In this document: in pieces, positions 15,928-23,928 of the stretch
Layout: every line of letters starts with the position of its first letter
Position numbering within the stretch: position 1 is the stretch's first letter
Source: JAWODU01 sp046483125
Lineage (GTDB): Bacteria; Verrucomicrobiota; Kiritimatiellia; UBA8416; JAWODU01
Length of the DNA: 50,049 nt
Assembly (NCBI GenBank): GCA_046483125.1
Contig: JAWODU010000115.1
Location: 1 to 50,049, forward strand
Direction: 5' to 3'
Notes under the pieces: model-generated
Databases searched by the model: none
What the model was told of the DNA's origin: nothing
What the model saw: only the letters and a program-made list of their open reading frames with translations
Translations under genes and position numbers: made by a program

Positions 15928-16743
15928 ATGAAACAGAAACTCATACCCATTATCTCAATAGCCATAGGTCTTCTCGCCTTCGCTCTTTCCTCCCTGTACC
16001 TCGAGAACAAGCGGGGTGAAATAGAAGAGGCCAAGGAAAAGATCTACGGGAAAAAAATCCTGCGCGTGATAGTGGCCTCTCATGATCTTCCCGGCGGCAC
16101 GGTAATCACCACGGACGACCTCGGGGTAAAGACGGTACGGGAAAGGGAGGCGACCCTTCTCGGAAAGACAGTCAGAGAAAGCGAAGCGGACATGCTTCTG
16201 GGGCGCGAGACCATTTTCCGCCTTGATGAGGGCGAAATGATACACTGGTCCAACATAAAGGGAGGCACGGAAGGAGCGGTGGCCCTGGCCCCCATGATCA
16301 AGCCGGGCCTGAGGGCGATTTCCCTTGCCGTCGGAGGCGCCCCGGCGTTGAGCGGTATGCTGAGGCCCAGCGACAGGGTGGACATTCTCGGAACGTTCGG
16401 TTTTCCCTCCGGCGAAGTCCGCGGTGAAATGGAGACCGTGACTCTCACCGTTCTCCAGGATGTAACCGTTATGGCCGTCGGCAAAACCCTGGCCAAACAG
16501 AGACCCGGCAGGCGTTTCTCGGGAGGGGGCGGTACGGTAACGGTTTCGGTAACGCCCCGGGAAGCGGAACTGCTGGTTTTTGCCCAGCAGGTACAGGGCA
16601 GTCTTACGCTGGCGTTGCGGAATCCCAGCGACAATTCTTTCGAGCCTAAACTCCCGATAGTGAACTTCGAGCATCTCCAGAACAAGATCGAGGAGTACAA
16701 TCTTCACCGTCAGCGGTACATACGGCACAAAAGAAACCTGTAG
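15928..16743 (+). CDS. cpaB: Flp pilus assembly protein CpaB/RcpC
   Basis: A 271-residue membrane-anchored periplasmic protein. It has an N-terminal helix (LIPIISIAIGLLAFALSSLYL), then a SAF-type domain (VIVASHDLPGGTVITTDDLGVKTV, about residues 50-74) and the RcpC region (GLRAISLAVGGAPALSGMLRPSDRVDILGTF), which are the diagnostic CpaB segments. The later VTVSVTPREAELLVFAQQVQGSLTLALRN is also conserved. In Tad systems CpaB sits with the secretin RcpA/CpaC and aids pilus extrusion; no secretin gene is present here. It is three bases upstream of the CpaF gene and surely co-transcribed with it. Confidence 0.9.
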   Translation: MKQKLIPIISIAIGLLAFALSSLYLENKRGEIEEAKEKIYGKKILRVIVASHDLPGGTVITTDDLGVKTVREREATLLGKTVRESEADMLLGRETIFRLDEGEMIHWSNIKGGTEGAVALAPMIKPGLRAISLAVGGAPALSGMLRPSDRVDILGTFGFPSGEVRGEMETVTLTVLQDVTVMAVGKTLAKQRPGRRFSGGGGTVTVSVTPREAELLVFAQQVQGSLTLALRNPSDNSFEPKLPIVNFEHLQNKIEEYNLHRQRYIRHKRNL

Positions 16744-16746
16744 GCA

Positions 16747-18453
16747 ATGACCGAATCCCTTCAGCTCGAAATCCGGCGTCCCGGCGGCGAGTCCAGCGTT
16801 TTCGACGTTGAACACGGAGTCTATACGGTCGGCAGTGACGAAGGGTGTAAGATAAGGCTCTCCCACGGGGATATTGATCCCCGGCACGCAGTGCTTACCC
16901 TGAGGCCGGACGCCTTCTGGGTGGAAGACCTGGACGCGGCGGCCGGTACCACGATAGACGGCACGAAGATCTCGGGCCGCAACGAAATAAAGTCCGGGCA
17001 GAAACTGGGCATTGGTCCGTTTACTATAGTGATAAAGACGCCTGAAAGCGCTGAGGCGCCCCCGGCCGAACCCGTGCAGGAACCCTCGCCGCCGCAGCCT
17101 CCGCCGCGGCCGGAGCCTTCGCCGCCGGAAACGAAAAGCCCTTCCCCTCCCCCGCCGGAGACCGAACTCGAACAGCGCGCCGCGGTCAAAAACCAGATCC
17201 ACAGGGAACTTCTCAAAAGGCTCGACATACGCCGTCTCTCGGCCATTTCACGAATCGACCAGGACGAGCTTCGCGAAAAGGCCAGGTCAGCGATTACCGA
17301 CATAGTCAATGAAGTCAAAAACCGCCTGCCGCCGGGTCTCCAGCCCGGTTCGCTGATCAAGGAAATATATGACGAAGCCGTAGGCCTTGGGCCGCTGGAA
17401 GAATTTCTCGCCGATCCTGAAGTGACCGAAATAATGGTAAACGGCCATTCCCAGATATACGTGGAAAAGCACGGGAAGCTGGTGATGACCGACAAGGCTT
17501 TCATGAATAACTCCTCGGTTCTGGCCATAATCGAAAGGATTGTCTCCCCGCTGGGCCGGAGGATCGACGAAAGCCAGCCGTACGTGGACGCGCGCCTGCC
17601 GGACGGCTCCAGGGTGAACGCCATCATTCACCCTCTTTCGCTTGTGGGGCCGTGTCTCACTATCCGCAAATTCTCCGAGAAGCCTTTCACGGAAGAGGAG
17701 CTCATAAGATTCGGGACCGTGACGAAGTCCATACTCGAATTTCTGGATATATGCGTCAAACTCCGGAAAAACATTGTGGTCTCGGGCGGAACGGGCTCCG
17801 GTAAGACGACCTTTCTCAACGCTCTGAGCAATTACCTCCCCGACACGGACCGCATCCTCACCATAGAAGACGCGGCCGAACTGCGCCTCACGCAGAGGCA
17901 CGTTGTGTCGCTGGAAGCCAAACAACCGAACATAGAAGGCAAGGGAGCGGTTACCATCCGGGACCTGGTGAGAAATTCTCTCAGAATGCGCCCCGACCGC
18001 ATAGTCGTTGGCGAATGCCGCGGCGGCGAAGCGCTCGACATGCTCCAGGCAATGAATACGGGTCATGACGGATCGCTCACCACGGTGCACTCGAACTCTC
18101 CCCGGGACGTCATTTCCCGCCTGGAAACCATGGTTCTGATGTCCGGCATGGAACTGCCGGTCCGGGCTATCCGCGAACAGATCGCCGCGGCGATAGATAT
18201 TATAGCCCACGAATCCAGGTTCAGCGACGGCACGCGCAAGATTGTCACGATAAGCGAAGTCGTCGGCCTTGAAGGCCAGCAGATCACGATGCAGGACATA
18301 TTCTCGTATACGCAGACCGGTATTGACGAAGAAGGCAGGGTCGAGGGCTCCTTCAAGCCCACCGGAGCGGTTCCAACCTTCATAGACGAAGTGAAATCCC
18401 GCGGCCTTTCCATACACAGGGCGATGTTCGACCCTCAGCAATGGAAGGAATAA
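16747..18453 (+). CDS. cpaF: TadA/CpaF secretion ATPase with N-terminal FHA domain
   Basis: The motor ATPase of the Flp pilus, fused to a phosphothreonine-binding domain. Residues 1-95 form an FHA domain (YTVGSDEGCKIRLSHGDIDPRHAVL, with the canonical G-S...R..H pattern). Residues 100-140 are a Pro/Glu-rich linker. From 150 on it is a VirB11-like ATPase: helical N-domain with VTEIMVNGHSQIYVE, Walker A GGTGSGKTT at 347-355, Walker B and Asp box near ILTIEDAAEL, arginine finger and His box region RMRPDRIVVGECRGGEALDML and TGHDGSLTTVHSNSP. Typical CpaF proteins are about 430-480 residues, so the FHA and linker account for the excess. Coupling to the divergent Ser/Thr kinase is inference. Three-base gaps to cpaB and tadB show a tight operon. 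Confidence 0.93.
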   Translation: MTESLQLEIRRPGGESSVFDVEHGVYTVGSDEGCKIRLSHGDIDPRHAVLTLRPDAFWVEDLDAAAGTTIDGTKISGRNEIKSGQKLGIGPFTIVIKTPESAEAPPAEPVQEPSPPQPPPRPEPSPPETKSPSPPPPETELEQRAAVKNQIHRELLKRLDIRRLSAISRIDQDELREKARSAITDIVNEVKNRLPPGLQPGSLIKEIYDEAVGLGPLEEFLADPEVTEIMVNGHSQIYVEKHGKLVMTDKAFMNNSSVLAIIERIVSPLGRRIDESQPYVDARLPDGSRVNAIIHPLSLVGPCLTIRKFSEKPFTEEELIRFGTVTKSILEFLDICVKLRKNIVVSGGTGSGKTTFLNALSNYLPDTDRILTIEDAAELRLTQRHVVSLEAKQPNIEGKGAVTIRDLVRNSLRMRPDRIVVGECRGGEALDMLQAMNTGHDGSLTTVHSNSPRDVISRLETMVLMSGMELPVRAIREQIAAAIDIIAHESRFSDGTRKIVTISEVVGLEGQQITMQDIFSYTQTGIDEEGRVEGSFKPTGAVPTFIDEVKSRGLSIHRAMFDPQQWKE

Positions 18454-18456
18454 ACG

Positions 18457-19338
18457 ATGACTTTCATGCTGGGGATCGGCCTCCTCTTCGGAATTTCCTT
18501 TGCCGGGATAGCGTATGTTCTCCTGCGCACCGCCTCCTCCGGAGCCGACGCCTACACCGGCGCTTACTCTGAAGACACCGCGCGCCAGTTCGAAGATATA
18601 TTTCTCTTTATTCCTCCCCGCAGAATAGCCGAAGCCGGCTGGGCGGCCTGCGCGGGAATTTTCATACTCGTATTCCTGCTGACCGGCAGTTTCACTTCCA
18701 TACGCGGGGCCGTGCTTGGTCTCATACTTGCCTCGATAGCGGCGCTCCTGGCGCTGAGAGCCCCGAGATTCCTGCTCGCTTTCCTCAGAAAACGCCGCCT
18801 GGACAAGTTCAACAATCAGCTTGTGCAGACACTGATGGGCATGAGCAACGCTCTCAAGGCCGGGTTCAGCATTACCCAGGCCGTTGAATCCGTGGCAAAA
18901 GACGGTGAAAATCCGATAGCCCAGGAATTCAGTCTTTTCCTTCAGGAAACCAGAGTGGGAGTAAGCTTTACGGAGGCTCTGAACAATCTGGACGAACGCG
19001 TCGGGAGCAGTGACCTGAGTCTGGTGGTGCAGGCAATAGAAACTGCCCGGCAGACGGGTGGAAACCTCACCGAGATTTTTGAAAAGATATCGGCAACCAT
19101 CAGGGAAAGAATGAGAATCGAAAACCGGATCAGGACTCTCACTGCCCAGGGCCGCATGCAGGGAATAGTCGTCGGGGCGATGCCCGCGGTCATAGGCGTG
19201 GCGCTTTTGATCCTGGACCCCGAGCTGATGATACCGTTCATGCACTCGGCGCTGGGCATCATAATAATGGCATCGGTAGTTGTGTTGATTTTCTGCGGGG
19301 CCATGGTCATAAGAAAAATTATACGGATAGATGTATGA
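18457..19338 (+). CDS. tadB: Tad inner-membrane platform protein TadB
   Basis: A 293-residue protein with the type II secretion system F domain. Hydrophobic segments lie at the N-terminus (MLGIGLLFGISFAGIAYVLL), in the middle (AACAGIFILVFLLT and LGLILASIAALLAL) and at the C-terminus (VIGVALLILDPELMIPFMHSALGIIIMAS). The conserved cytoplasmic GspF helix bundle lies between them (LVQTLMGMSNALKAGFSITQAVESVAKDG, about residues 115-145, and ETARQTGGNLTEIFEKISATIRER). TadB and TadC form the platform that couples the CpaF motor to pilin insertion. It starts three bases after cpaF. Confidence 0.9.
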   Translation: MTFMLGIGLLFGISFAGIAYVLLRTASSGADAYTGAYSEDTARQFEDIFLFIPPRRIAEAGWAACAGIFILVFLLTGSFTSIRGAVLGLILASIAALLALRAPRFLLAFLRKRRLDKFNNQLVQTLMGMSNALKAGFSITQAVESVAKDGENPIAQEFSLFLQETRVGVSFTEALNNLDERVGSSDLSLVVQAIETARQTGGNLTEIFEKISATIRERMRIENRIRTLTAQGRMQGIVVGAMPAVIGVALLILDPELMIPFMHSALGIIIMASVVVLIFCGAMVIRKIIRIDV

Positions 19339-19347
19339 AAACGGCGA

Positions 19348-19434
19348 ACGGTAAACGATTACGGCGATGATTACGGACTGCGAGACAGGGTATGTCAATC
19401 GTTCATCGTAGTCGCCGCCGTAATCCTCAACCGT
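19348..19434. repeat. Imperfect palindrome between tadB and tadC
   Basis: Arms ATTACGGCGATGATTACG (19358-19375) and CGTAGTCGCCGCCGTAAT (19407-19424) pair with a few mismatches, and the outer ACGGT (19348-19352) pairs with ACCGT (19430-19434). It occupies most of the 124-base gap that separates two genes that are usually adjacent. Confidence 0.6.
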
Positions 19435-19462
19435 AAGGGAACACGCAGGAAACAGAGAAAAC

Positions 19463-20392
19463 ATGAACACAGTGGAATTAATGTACATTGTCGGGATGGG
19501 CCTCATGTGGGCGCTGTTCGCGGGCGGGCTTGGATGGTACCTGGCAGTTATGGCCCGGCAAATTACGTACGTTACACTTGCCGACGGACGACGGCAGGAG
19601 CGCACCCTTCCGATGCTGTTCCGCATGCTGTTGCCGCTTGCGCCCAACTTCACGCCGCTTTTCGAAAAACCCGAATTCGAACGGATCCGAACCCGGGCCG
19701 GGCGCCGGCTTACCGCGGCCGGTTTCGACGCGTTGCTGGGCGCGGAGGAATATCTGGCCCTGCGTGTTTTATGCCCGCTGGTGATGGGTCTTCTCATCTG
19801 GTGTCCGCTTATATGGATACTGGAAACAACTTCACCCGGCTCATTCGTGGACAGGTACAGCCTCCTTCTTTACGCCCTCGGACTGCTTCTGTCCGTCACC
19901 TACCCCGCTTCCTGGCTCAAGAGGGTCCTTACGGCGAGACACAAGAACATACAGCGTGCCCTTCCGTTCGTCCTCGATCTTCTGACACTCTCGGTGGAAG
20001 CCGGGCTGGACTTCATGACGGCAATGCAGAGATGCGTTGAGCGGAGAAAGGTCGATCCGCTCGGCGAGGAGCTGATTCGCGTGATACGTGAAATACAGCT
20101 GGGCAAGACCCGGCGCGAGGCACTGCGCGACCTTGCCGGCCGCGTGGATCTCTCCGAACTGCGATCGACCGTCAACGCGCTGATCCAGGCGGACGAACTG
20201 GGTGTAAGCATAGCATCCATGCTGAGGATACAGGCCGACCAGATGCGTCAGAGGCGGTTTGAGCGCGCGGAGAAACTCGCCAACGAAGCGCCGGTAAAGA
20301 TGCTGTTCCCTCTGGTCGTTTTCATATTCCCCGCGGTATTTCTTATCCTGTTGGGCCCCATCCTCAACAGACTTCTTCAACAGGGGATATGA
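19463..20392 (+). CDS. tadC: Tad inner-membrane platform protein TadC
   Basis: A 309-residue TadC with an N-terminal membrane helix (LMYIVGMGLMWALFAGGLGWYL), a second pair near 100-160, the GspF-type cytoplasmic domain (LPFVLDLLTLSVEAGLDFMTAMQRCVER, about residues 170-197, and LIQADELGVSIASMLRIQADQMRQRR), and a C-terminal helix (MLFPLVVFIFPAVFLILLGP). The KMLFPLVVFIFPA end is typical of TadC. It is the second platform subunit. The ATG has no strong ribosome binding site. It ends the pilus locus; the next plus-strand DNA is a palindromic repeat. Confidence 0.9.
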   Translation: MNTVELMYIVGMGLMWALFAGGLGWYLAVMARQITYVTLADGRRQERTLPMLFRMLLPLAPNFTPLFEKPEFERIRTRAGRRLTAAGFDALLGAEEYLALRVLCPLVMGLLIWCPLIWILETTSPGSFVDRYSLLLYALGLLLSVTYPASWLKRVLTARHKNIQRALPFVLDLLTLSVEAGLDFMTAMQRCVERRKVDPLGEELIRVIREIQLGKTRREALRDLAGRVDLSELRSTVNALIQADELGVSIASMLRIQADQMRQRRFERAEKLANEAPVKMLFPLVVFIFPAVFLILLGPILNRLLQQGI

Positions 20393-20437
20393 GCGCGCAC
20401 TCAGGCGTTCTCCAACACCCCCTATATCGTAACCCAT

Positions 20438-20561
20438 GTTTTAGTGATCCATGTCTCGTTAAGCGGGTTATTTGTCGCATCTCCCGCCGGGCGGCGGAAG
20501 GAGACGCGTGGCGGGCGACACGCGGCGAGAATGAGCGCAACGAGATATGGATCAGGAAAAC
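20438..20561 (-). repeat. Long imperfect palindromic element, copy A
   Basis: The outer arms GTTTTAGTGATCCATGTC (from 20438) and GACATGGATC-like sequence read from the other end (GTTTTCCTGATCCATATC on the minus strand from 20561) match at most positions. The interior holds GTTGCGCTCATTCTCGCCGC on the minus strand, CGTCTCCT, GGCGGGAGA and AAATAACCCGC. All of these recur in the same order in copy B (33306-33415) on the plus strand. The copies therefore lie in opposite orientation. It falls between tadC and the radical SAM gene, which converge. Confidence 0.8.
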
Positions 20562-20607
20562 AAACACCGTGCTCTCGCTTCAAGGCACAGATTTCAACGC
20601 TCGCGGC

Positions 20608-21954
20608 TTACGCTCTATCCGGCCAGTCTTCTCTCGGAGGATTGAAGCAACCGAAACCAAGCGACGGGAATCTTTCGGCCACTGCCGCTTTCCATTCCCG
20701 TATCCCAATACCCGGCGAATCAAAAGCTTCTTCTCCAAGCACTTCGAAATACACATCCGGATCGATGTTCAGATTTCTCATCTGTATAAAGTCCGCCCCG
20801 GTCCGTTCCATTACACTGCAAAAGGCTTCCAGTTCCGCTTCGCTGTCGGTAAAACCGGCAAACATGAAATAGTTCACCGAGCACCACCTGCCCTTCGCCG
20901 AAGCGCGTGTCATTGACTCGATTACGTCGCCGAATTTGTAAGAAACGGGCCTGAAGTAGCGATTGTAGTATTCCTCCCGGAAACTGTTAACGCTTACCCT
21001 GATGGAATCCAGCCCCGCGTCGAACAACTCCGATATCTCCTCCGGCCCGCCGGCGTTGGTGTTCAGGTTTACCGTACCCTTTCCGGTTTTCTTTCTTATC
21101 AGTTCTATTGACCGTTTCAGTACTTCGAACTGCATCAGCGGCTCACCCTCGCATCCCTGCCCGAAACTCACTACGGACCTCGGCGCGTTTTCAAGGTGCT
21201 CAACCGCCAGCTCGGCAATCTCCCCGGCACCGGGAACGAAATTGATCCGCTCCTGCGCACACGGGGCAGCATTCTCCTCCTGCAGGGAAAGACACCCCAC
21301 ACAGCGCGCGTTGCACGAAGGACTGGTCGGAAGGGGCGCCTCGAATCTTCCCAGGGCAAGGTTTCTTGCCGCCGGGCACCGGTACCGGCGCACGCAGTTA
21401 CCGACCAGGTGTTCCGCCAGGCGGTTACCCGGGTGTCTCCTGAGCAGATCCGCGGCTCCCGCTTCAACGGCTTCCTCGTTGAAAGTTTCCGGGTCCTGCC
21501 GCGTGTCCTCGTCAACACGGATGCCGGCAGTGTAAAAGGCGCCGTCGCGCCATCCCGCCGCCGTATAGCTGTACAGCGGCAGAACCGGCGCATGCGGCTT
21601 TGTCCGAAACGAAGCGCGGTGCGTCTGTGCATACGCCGGGGCCATGAAAGCCGCAACGGCAATGACCTTCTTCCCGCCGTATTCCTCAAGCTCGACGTAT
21701 TCCTCTTCGACGGGATCATAACCGACCGGTATCCTGTCCGGCAGTTCGAAAAGGTCGCTTCCCGGAGGCAGCGGCGAAAGATCGTCAGTGCCGGGCAAAA
21801 GAATCGACCTGCCGTTCATTCCGGTCATCTTAAGCCCGGGAACATCGTAAATCCTGCCTTTTCCGTCACTGACCACCATATCCGGCAGATTTTCCATATC
21901 CGTCATTCCGGTATCAACCGCCTTTCCCGCGAGCGATTCCTCCATCTTGACCAT
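20608..21954 (-). CDS. Radical SAM protein of unknown function
   Basis: A 448-residue protein. The Fe-S motif CNARCVGC (CxxxCxxC) lies near residues 213-220, in the context PLPTSPSCNARCVGCLSL. The GxIxxxxEP-like segment SFGQGCEGEPLMQFEV and the strand TVNLNTNAGGPEEISELFDAGLDSIRVSVNS follow, both typical of the radical SAM barrel that binds S-adenosylmethionine. A conserved extra N-terminal region of about 200 residues (VPGLKMTGMNGRS, IPVGYDPVEEEYVELEEYGGKKV) precedes the barrel, and a cysteine pair lies in GNCVRRYRCPAAR. The substrate is unknown. It stands alone and converges with tadC across the palindromic repeat. The start codon is ATG at 21952-21954 or an internal Met (TGMTDMENL). Confidence 0.8.
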   Translation of the reverse strand: MVKMEESLAGKAVDTGMTDMENLPDMVVSDGKGRIYDVPGLKMTGMNGRSILLPGTDDLSPLPPGSDLFELPDRIPVGYDPVEEEYVELEEYGGKKVIAVAAFMAPAYAQTHRASFRTKPHAPVLPLYSYTAAGWRDGAFYTAGIRVDEDTRQDPETFNEEAVEAGAADLLRRHPGNRLAEHLVGNCVRRYRCPAARNLALGRFEAPLPTSPSCNARCVGCLSLQEENAAPCAQERINFVPGAGEIAELAVEHLENAPRSVVSFGQGCEGEPLMQFEVLKRSIELIRKKTGKGTVNLNTNAGGPEEISELFDAGLDSIRVSVNSFREEYYNRYFRPVSYKFGDVIESMTRASAKGRWCSVNYFMFAGFTDSEAELEAFCSVMERTGADFIQMRNLNIDPDVYFEVLGEEAFDSPGIGIREWKAAVAERFPSLGFGCFNPPREDWPDRA

Positions 21955-22045
21955 TCATGCCTACCTGCTACTCTATGGTTTGCCGGCTCTTCTGCGCAAC
22001 GCGTAAAACAATCGGACTTTTGCAGGTTTGGCCGGCAAGACCTCT

Positions 22046-22603
22046 ATGACCCCTCAGCAAGACAAAAAGAAAACGGATATTACGCCCGACGCCGAGCTTA
22101 TGAAACGGGTGCGGCGGGGGGAAGAAGGGGCCTTTGCCGATCTGATACGCAGGCACCAGAATTCCCTGGTGAACTTTTTCATGCGGATGGGCGTTTATGA
22201 TAATGCAAAGGATCTGGCGCAGGAGACGTTTATCCGGCTGTTTAAATACCGGAAGCGATACAGAAAAAAGGCCAAATTCACGACTTTTCTGTACCTCATG
22301 GCCAGGCAGGTGCGGATAGATTATATCCGCAGGGAGGCGCGCCGGAAGACGGCCATGGAAGACCTTGCGCTGGAAAGCGAAATCAGGCACGAACAGAAAC
22401 CGCGGCGCCGTGAGGGCGCCCGGATTGATATCGAGGAGACTCTCGCTCAACTGCCGGAAGACACGCGCTCGGTCATCGTGATGAACATGTACCAGGGGCT
22501 CCGGTACAGGGACATAGCTGCAGCCCTCGGGGTGCCCATAGGCACGGTTAAGTCCAGGATGTTCAACGGTCTGCGGAAACTCAAGGAATTGATGAAACAA
22601 TGA
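22046..22603 (+). CDS. ECF-type RNA polymerase sigma factor
   Basis: A 185-residue sigma-70-family factor with region 2 and region 4 only, the ECF plan. Region 2 is DAELMKRVRRGEEGAFADLIRRHQ, YDNAKDLAQETFIRLFKYRKRY and TFLYLMARQVRIDYIRREARR. Region 4 is LAQLPEDTRSVIVMNMYQGLRYRDIAAALGVPIGTVKSRMFNGLRKL, with a helix-turn-helix for the -35 box. It should direct transcription of a specific regulon, released by the anti-sigma protein encoded by the next gene. An in-frame TTG at 22028 is an alternative start. The stop overlaps the next start by ATGA, so the two proteins are translationally coupled. Confidence 0.9.
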   Translation: MTPQQDKKKTDITPDAELMKRVRRGEEGAFADLIRRHQNSLVNFFMRMGVYDNAKDLAQETFIRLFKYRKRYRKKAKFTTFLYLMARQVRIDYIRREARRKTAMEDLALESEIRHEQKPRRREGARIDIEETLAQLPEDTRSVIVMNMYQGLRYRDIAAALGVPIGTVKSRMFNGLRKLKELMKQ

Positions 22604-23919
22604 ATAGCCAACCCGCGAACGAATGTAAAATGGCGCCGAAGGCGGCTGAATACGTCTCCGGAGAACTCTCGGGCGCCGAAATCCGGGCGTTCAGGGAACA
22701 TACGAACCGCTGTTCCTCATGCCGGAATCTTGTAAAGGATTTCTCGACTGTAAAGGACAGGCTCCTGGATCTCCCGGAAACGCGGATCGAGGAAGATCTT
22801 TCCGCGGCCGTCCTTCGCCGCCTGCACGACGGGAGAACGCCGTCCCCGCTTGTGTTCTTCCCGAGGCCGGCTTTTGCCCTTGCCGCCGCCGCCGTCCTTG
22901 CCATTCTTATGGCGGGTGCGGCTTTAATATGGTCACGGTCGCGGCGGGAAACAGAAAGTGTTTCCCCGGTTGCGTCCTCGGCCGCCGTGGCCGAAAGCCT
23001 GCAGTGGCTGGCCGGCGTGCAGGAACCCGACGGCGGATGGGACCCTTCGAAGTGGGGAGGGAAAAGGCAATACGCCTGCGCGCTTACCGGAATGGCCCTT
23101 CTGGCGTTTCTGAACGGGCCCGATGAGACCATTGAAGGAACCGGCCGGAAAATCATCCGTTCCGCCTGCCGGTATCTTGTCGATCAACAGGCGGCTTCCG
23201 GGCGCTTCGGCCCGGAATTCGACGGAATGATGTACAATCAGGGCATGGCCTCCTCGGCCCTTATCGAAGCCTGCAGGCGTCTTGACGACAAATCGCTGGA
23301 AGCGCCCGTCCGGCAGGCGCTTGCCTTTATCAGGAACCAACAGCTCGACTCGGGCGGCTGGGGCTATCGTAAGGCTCCTTCCGAAACTGCGAACCTTTCG
23401 GTTACCGCCTGGCAGATCAGGGCTCTCGTTCAGGCCGAGGCGGCCGGACAGCTCGACGGCGGGAATCACCTGAACAAGGCGCTCTTCTGGCTGGCGGGCA
23501 CGATGGATGAACGCGGCCGTTTCGGCTACCAGCAGGCCGGCGACTTTCCCGACGGCTCGGAAACTCTTACGGCCATGGGCGCTCTGTGCCTGTTCAGCGC
23601 CGGAAAGGAAATCGCCGATATGGACCGCCTTGCCGCCCGGACGAAATCCGCCCTTATGCGGGCCGTCGCCCGGCAATATGAACAGCTTGATTATTACAGG
23701 CAGTATTTTCTCGTCGCGGCGGCCGCCGCCGGGAGTGACGACTCTCTCGAAAACTCTCTCGCGGATCTGAAGACGCCCCTTATTGAACGAAGGGTAAAGA
23801 GCGGCAGTCTTTCGGGGACCTGGCAGCCGGACGACACGTGGAGTTCGGCCGGCGGCAGGCTTTACACCACGTGCATGGCTACTCTCTCCCTGGAAATCGA
23901 CTCGCCCCGCGGTATTTGA
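22600..23919 (+). CDS. Zinc anti-sigma factor fused to an extracytoplasmic squalene-cyclase-like toroid
   Basis: Residues 1-60 are a ZAS-type anti-sigma domain: C9, H34, C38 and C41 (HTNRCSSC) are spaced like the zinc ligands of ECF anti-sigma factors. A membrane helix follows at about 91-111 (AFALAAAAVLAILMAGAALIW). Residues 125-435 form an alpha/alpha toroid with prenyltransferase/squalene-oxidase repeats: LQWLAGVQEPDGGWDP, YLVDQQAASGRFG, MYNQGMASSALIEA, IRNQQLDSGGWGY, ALFWLAGTMDERGRFGYQ and LSGTWQPDDTWSS. No DxDD cyclase motif is visible, so the toroid is more likely a sensor or binding domain. It overlaps the sigma gene by four bases (ATGA), strongly supporting partnership. The fusion order (cytoplasmic zinc domain, membrane, toroid) fits a transmembrane signal receiver. 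Confidence 0.85.
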   Translation: MNSQPANECKMAPKAAEYVSGELSGAEIRAFREHTNRCSSCRNLVKDFSTVKDRLLDLPETRIEEDLSAAVLRRLHDGRTPSPLVFFPRPAFALAAAAVLAILMAGAALIWSRSRRETESVSPVASSAAVAESLQWLAGVQEPDGGWDPSKWGGKRQYACALTGMALLAFLNGPDETIEGTGRKIIRSACRYLVDQQAASGRFGPEFDGMMYNQGMASSALIEACRRLDDKSLEAPVRQALAFIRNQQLDSGGWGYRKAPSETANLSVTAWQIRALVQAEAAGQLDGGNHLNKALFWLAGTMDERGRFGYQQAGDFPDGSETLTAMGALCLFSAGKEIADMDRLAARTKSALMRAVARQYEQLDYYRQYFLVAAAAAGSDDSLENSLADLKTPLIERRVKSGSLSGTWQPDDTWSSAGGRLYTTCMATLSLEIDSPRGI

Positions 23920-23928
23920 ACGCCTGAC

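Noticed and set aside
20364..20567. Small minus-strand gene (67 residues) at copy A of the palindromic element
   Set aside because: It is translated through the repeat. A similar peptide (ASPAGRRxETRGENERN type) appears at 33230-33418 only because copy B has the same sequence.
22600..23919. Active terpene cyclase
   Set aside because: No DxDD or DCTAE-type acid motif, and the domain sits outside the membrane behind an anti-sigma anchor.
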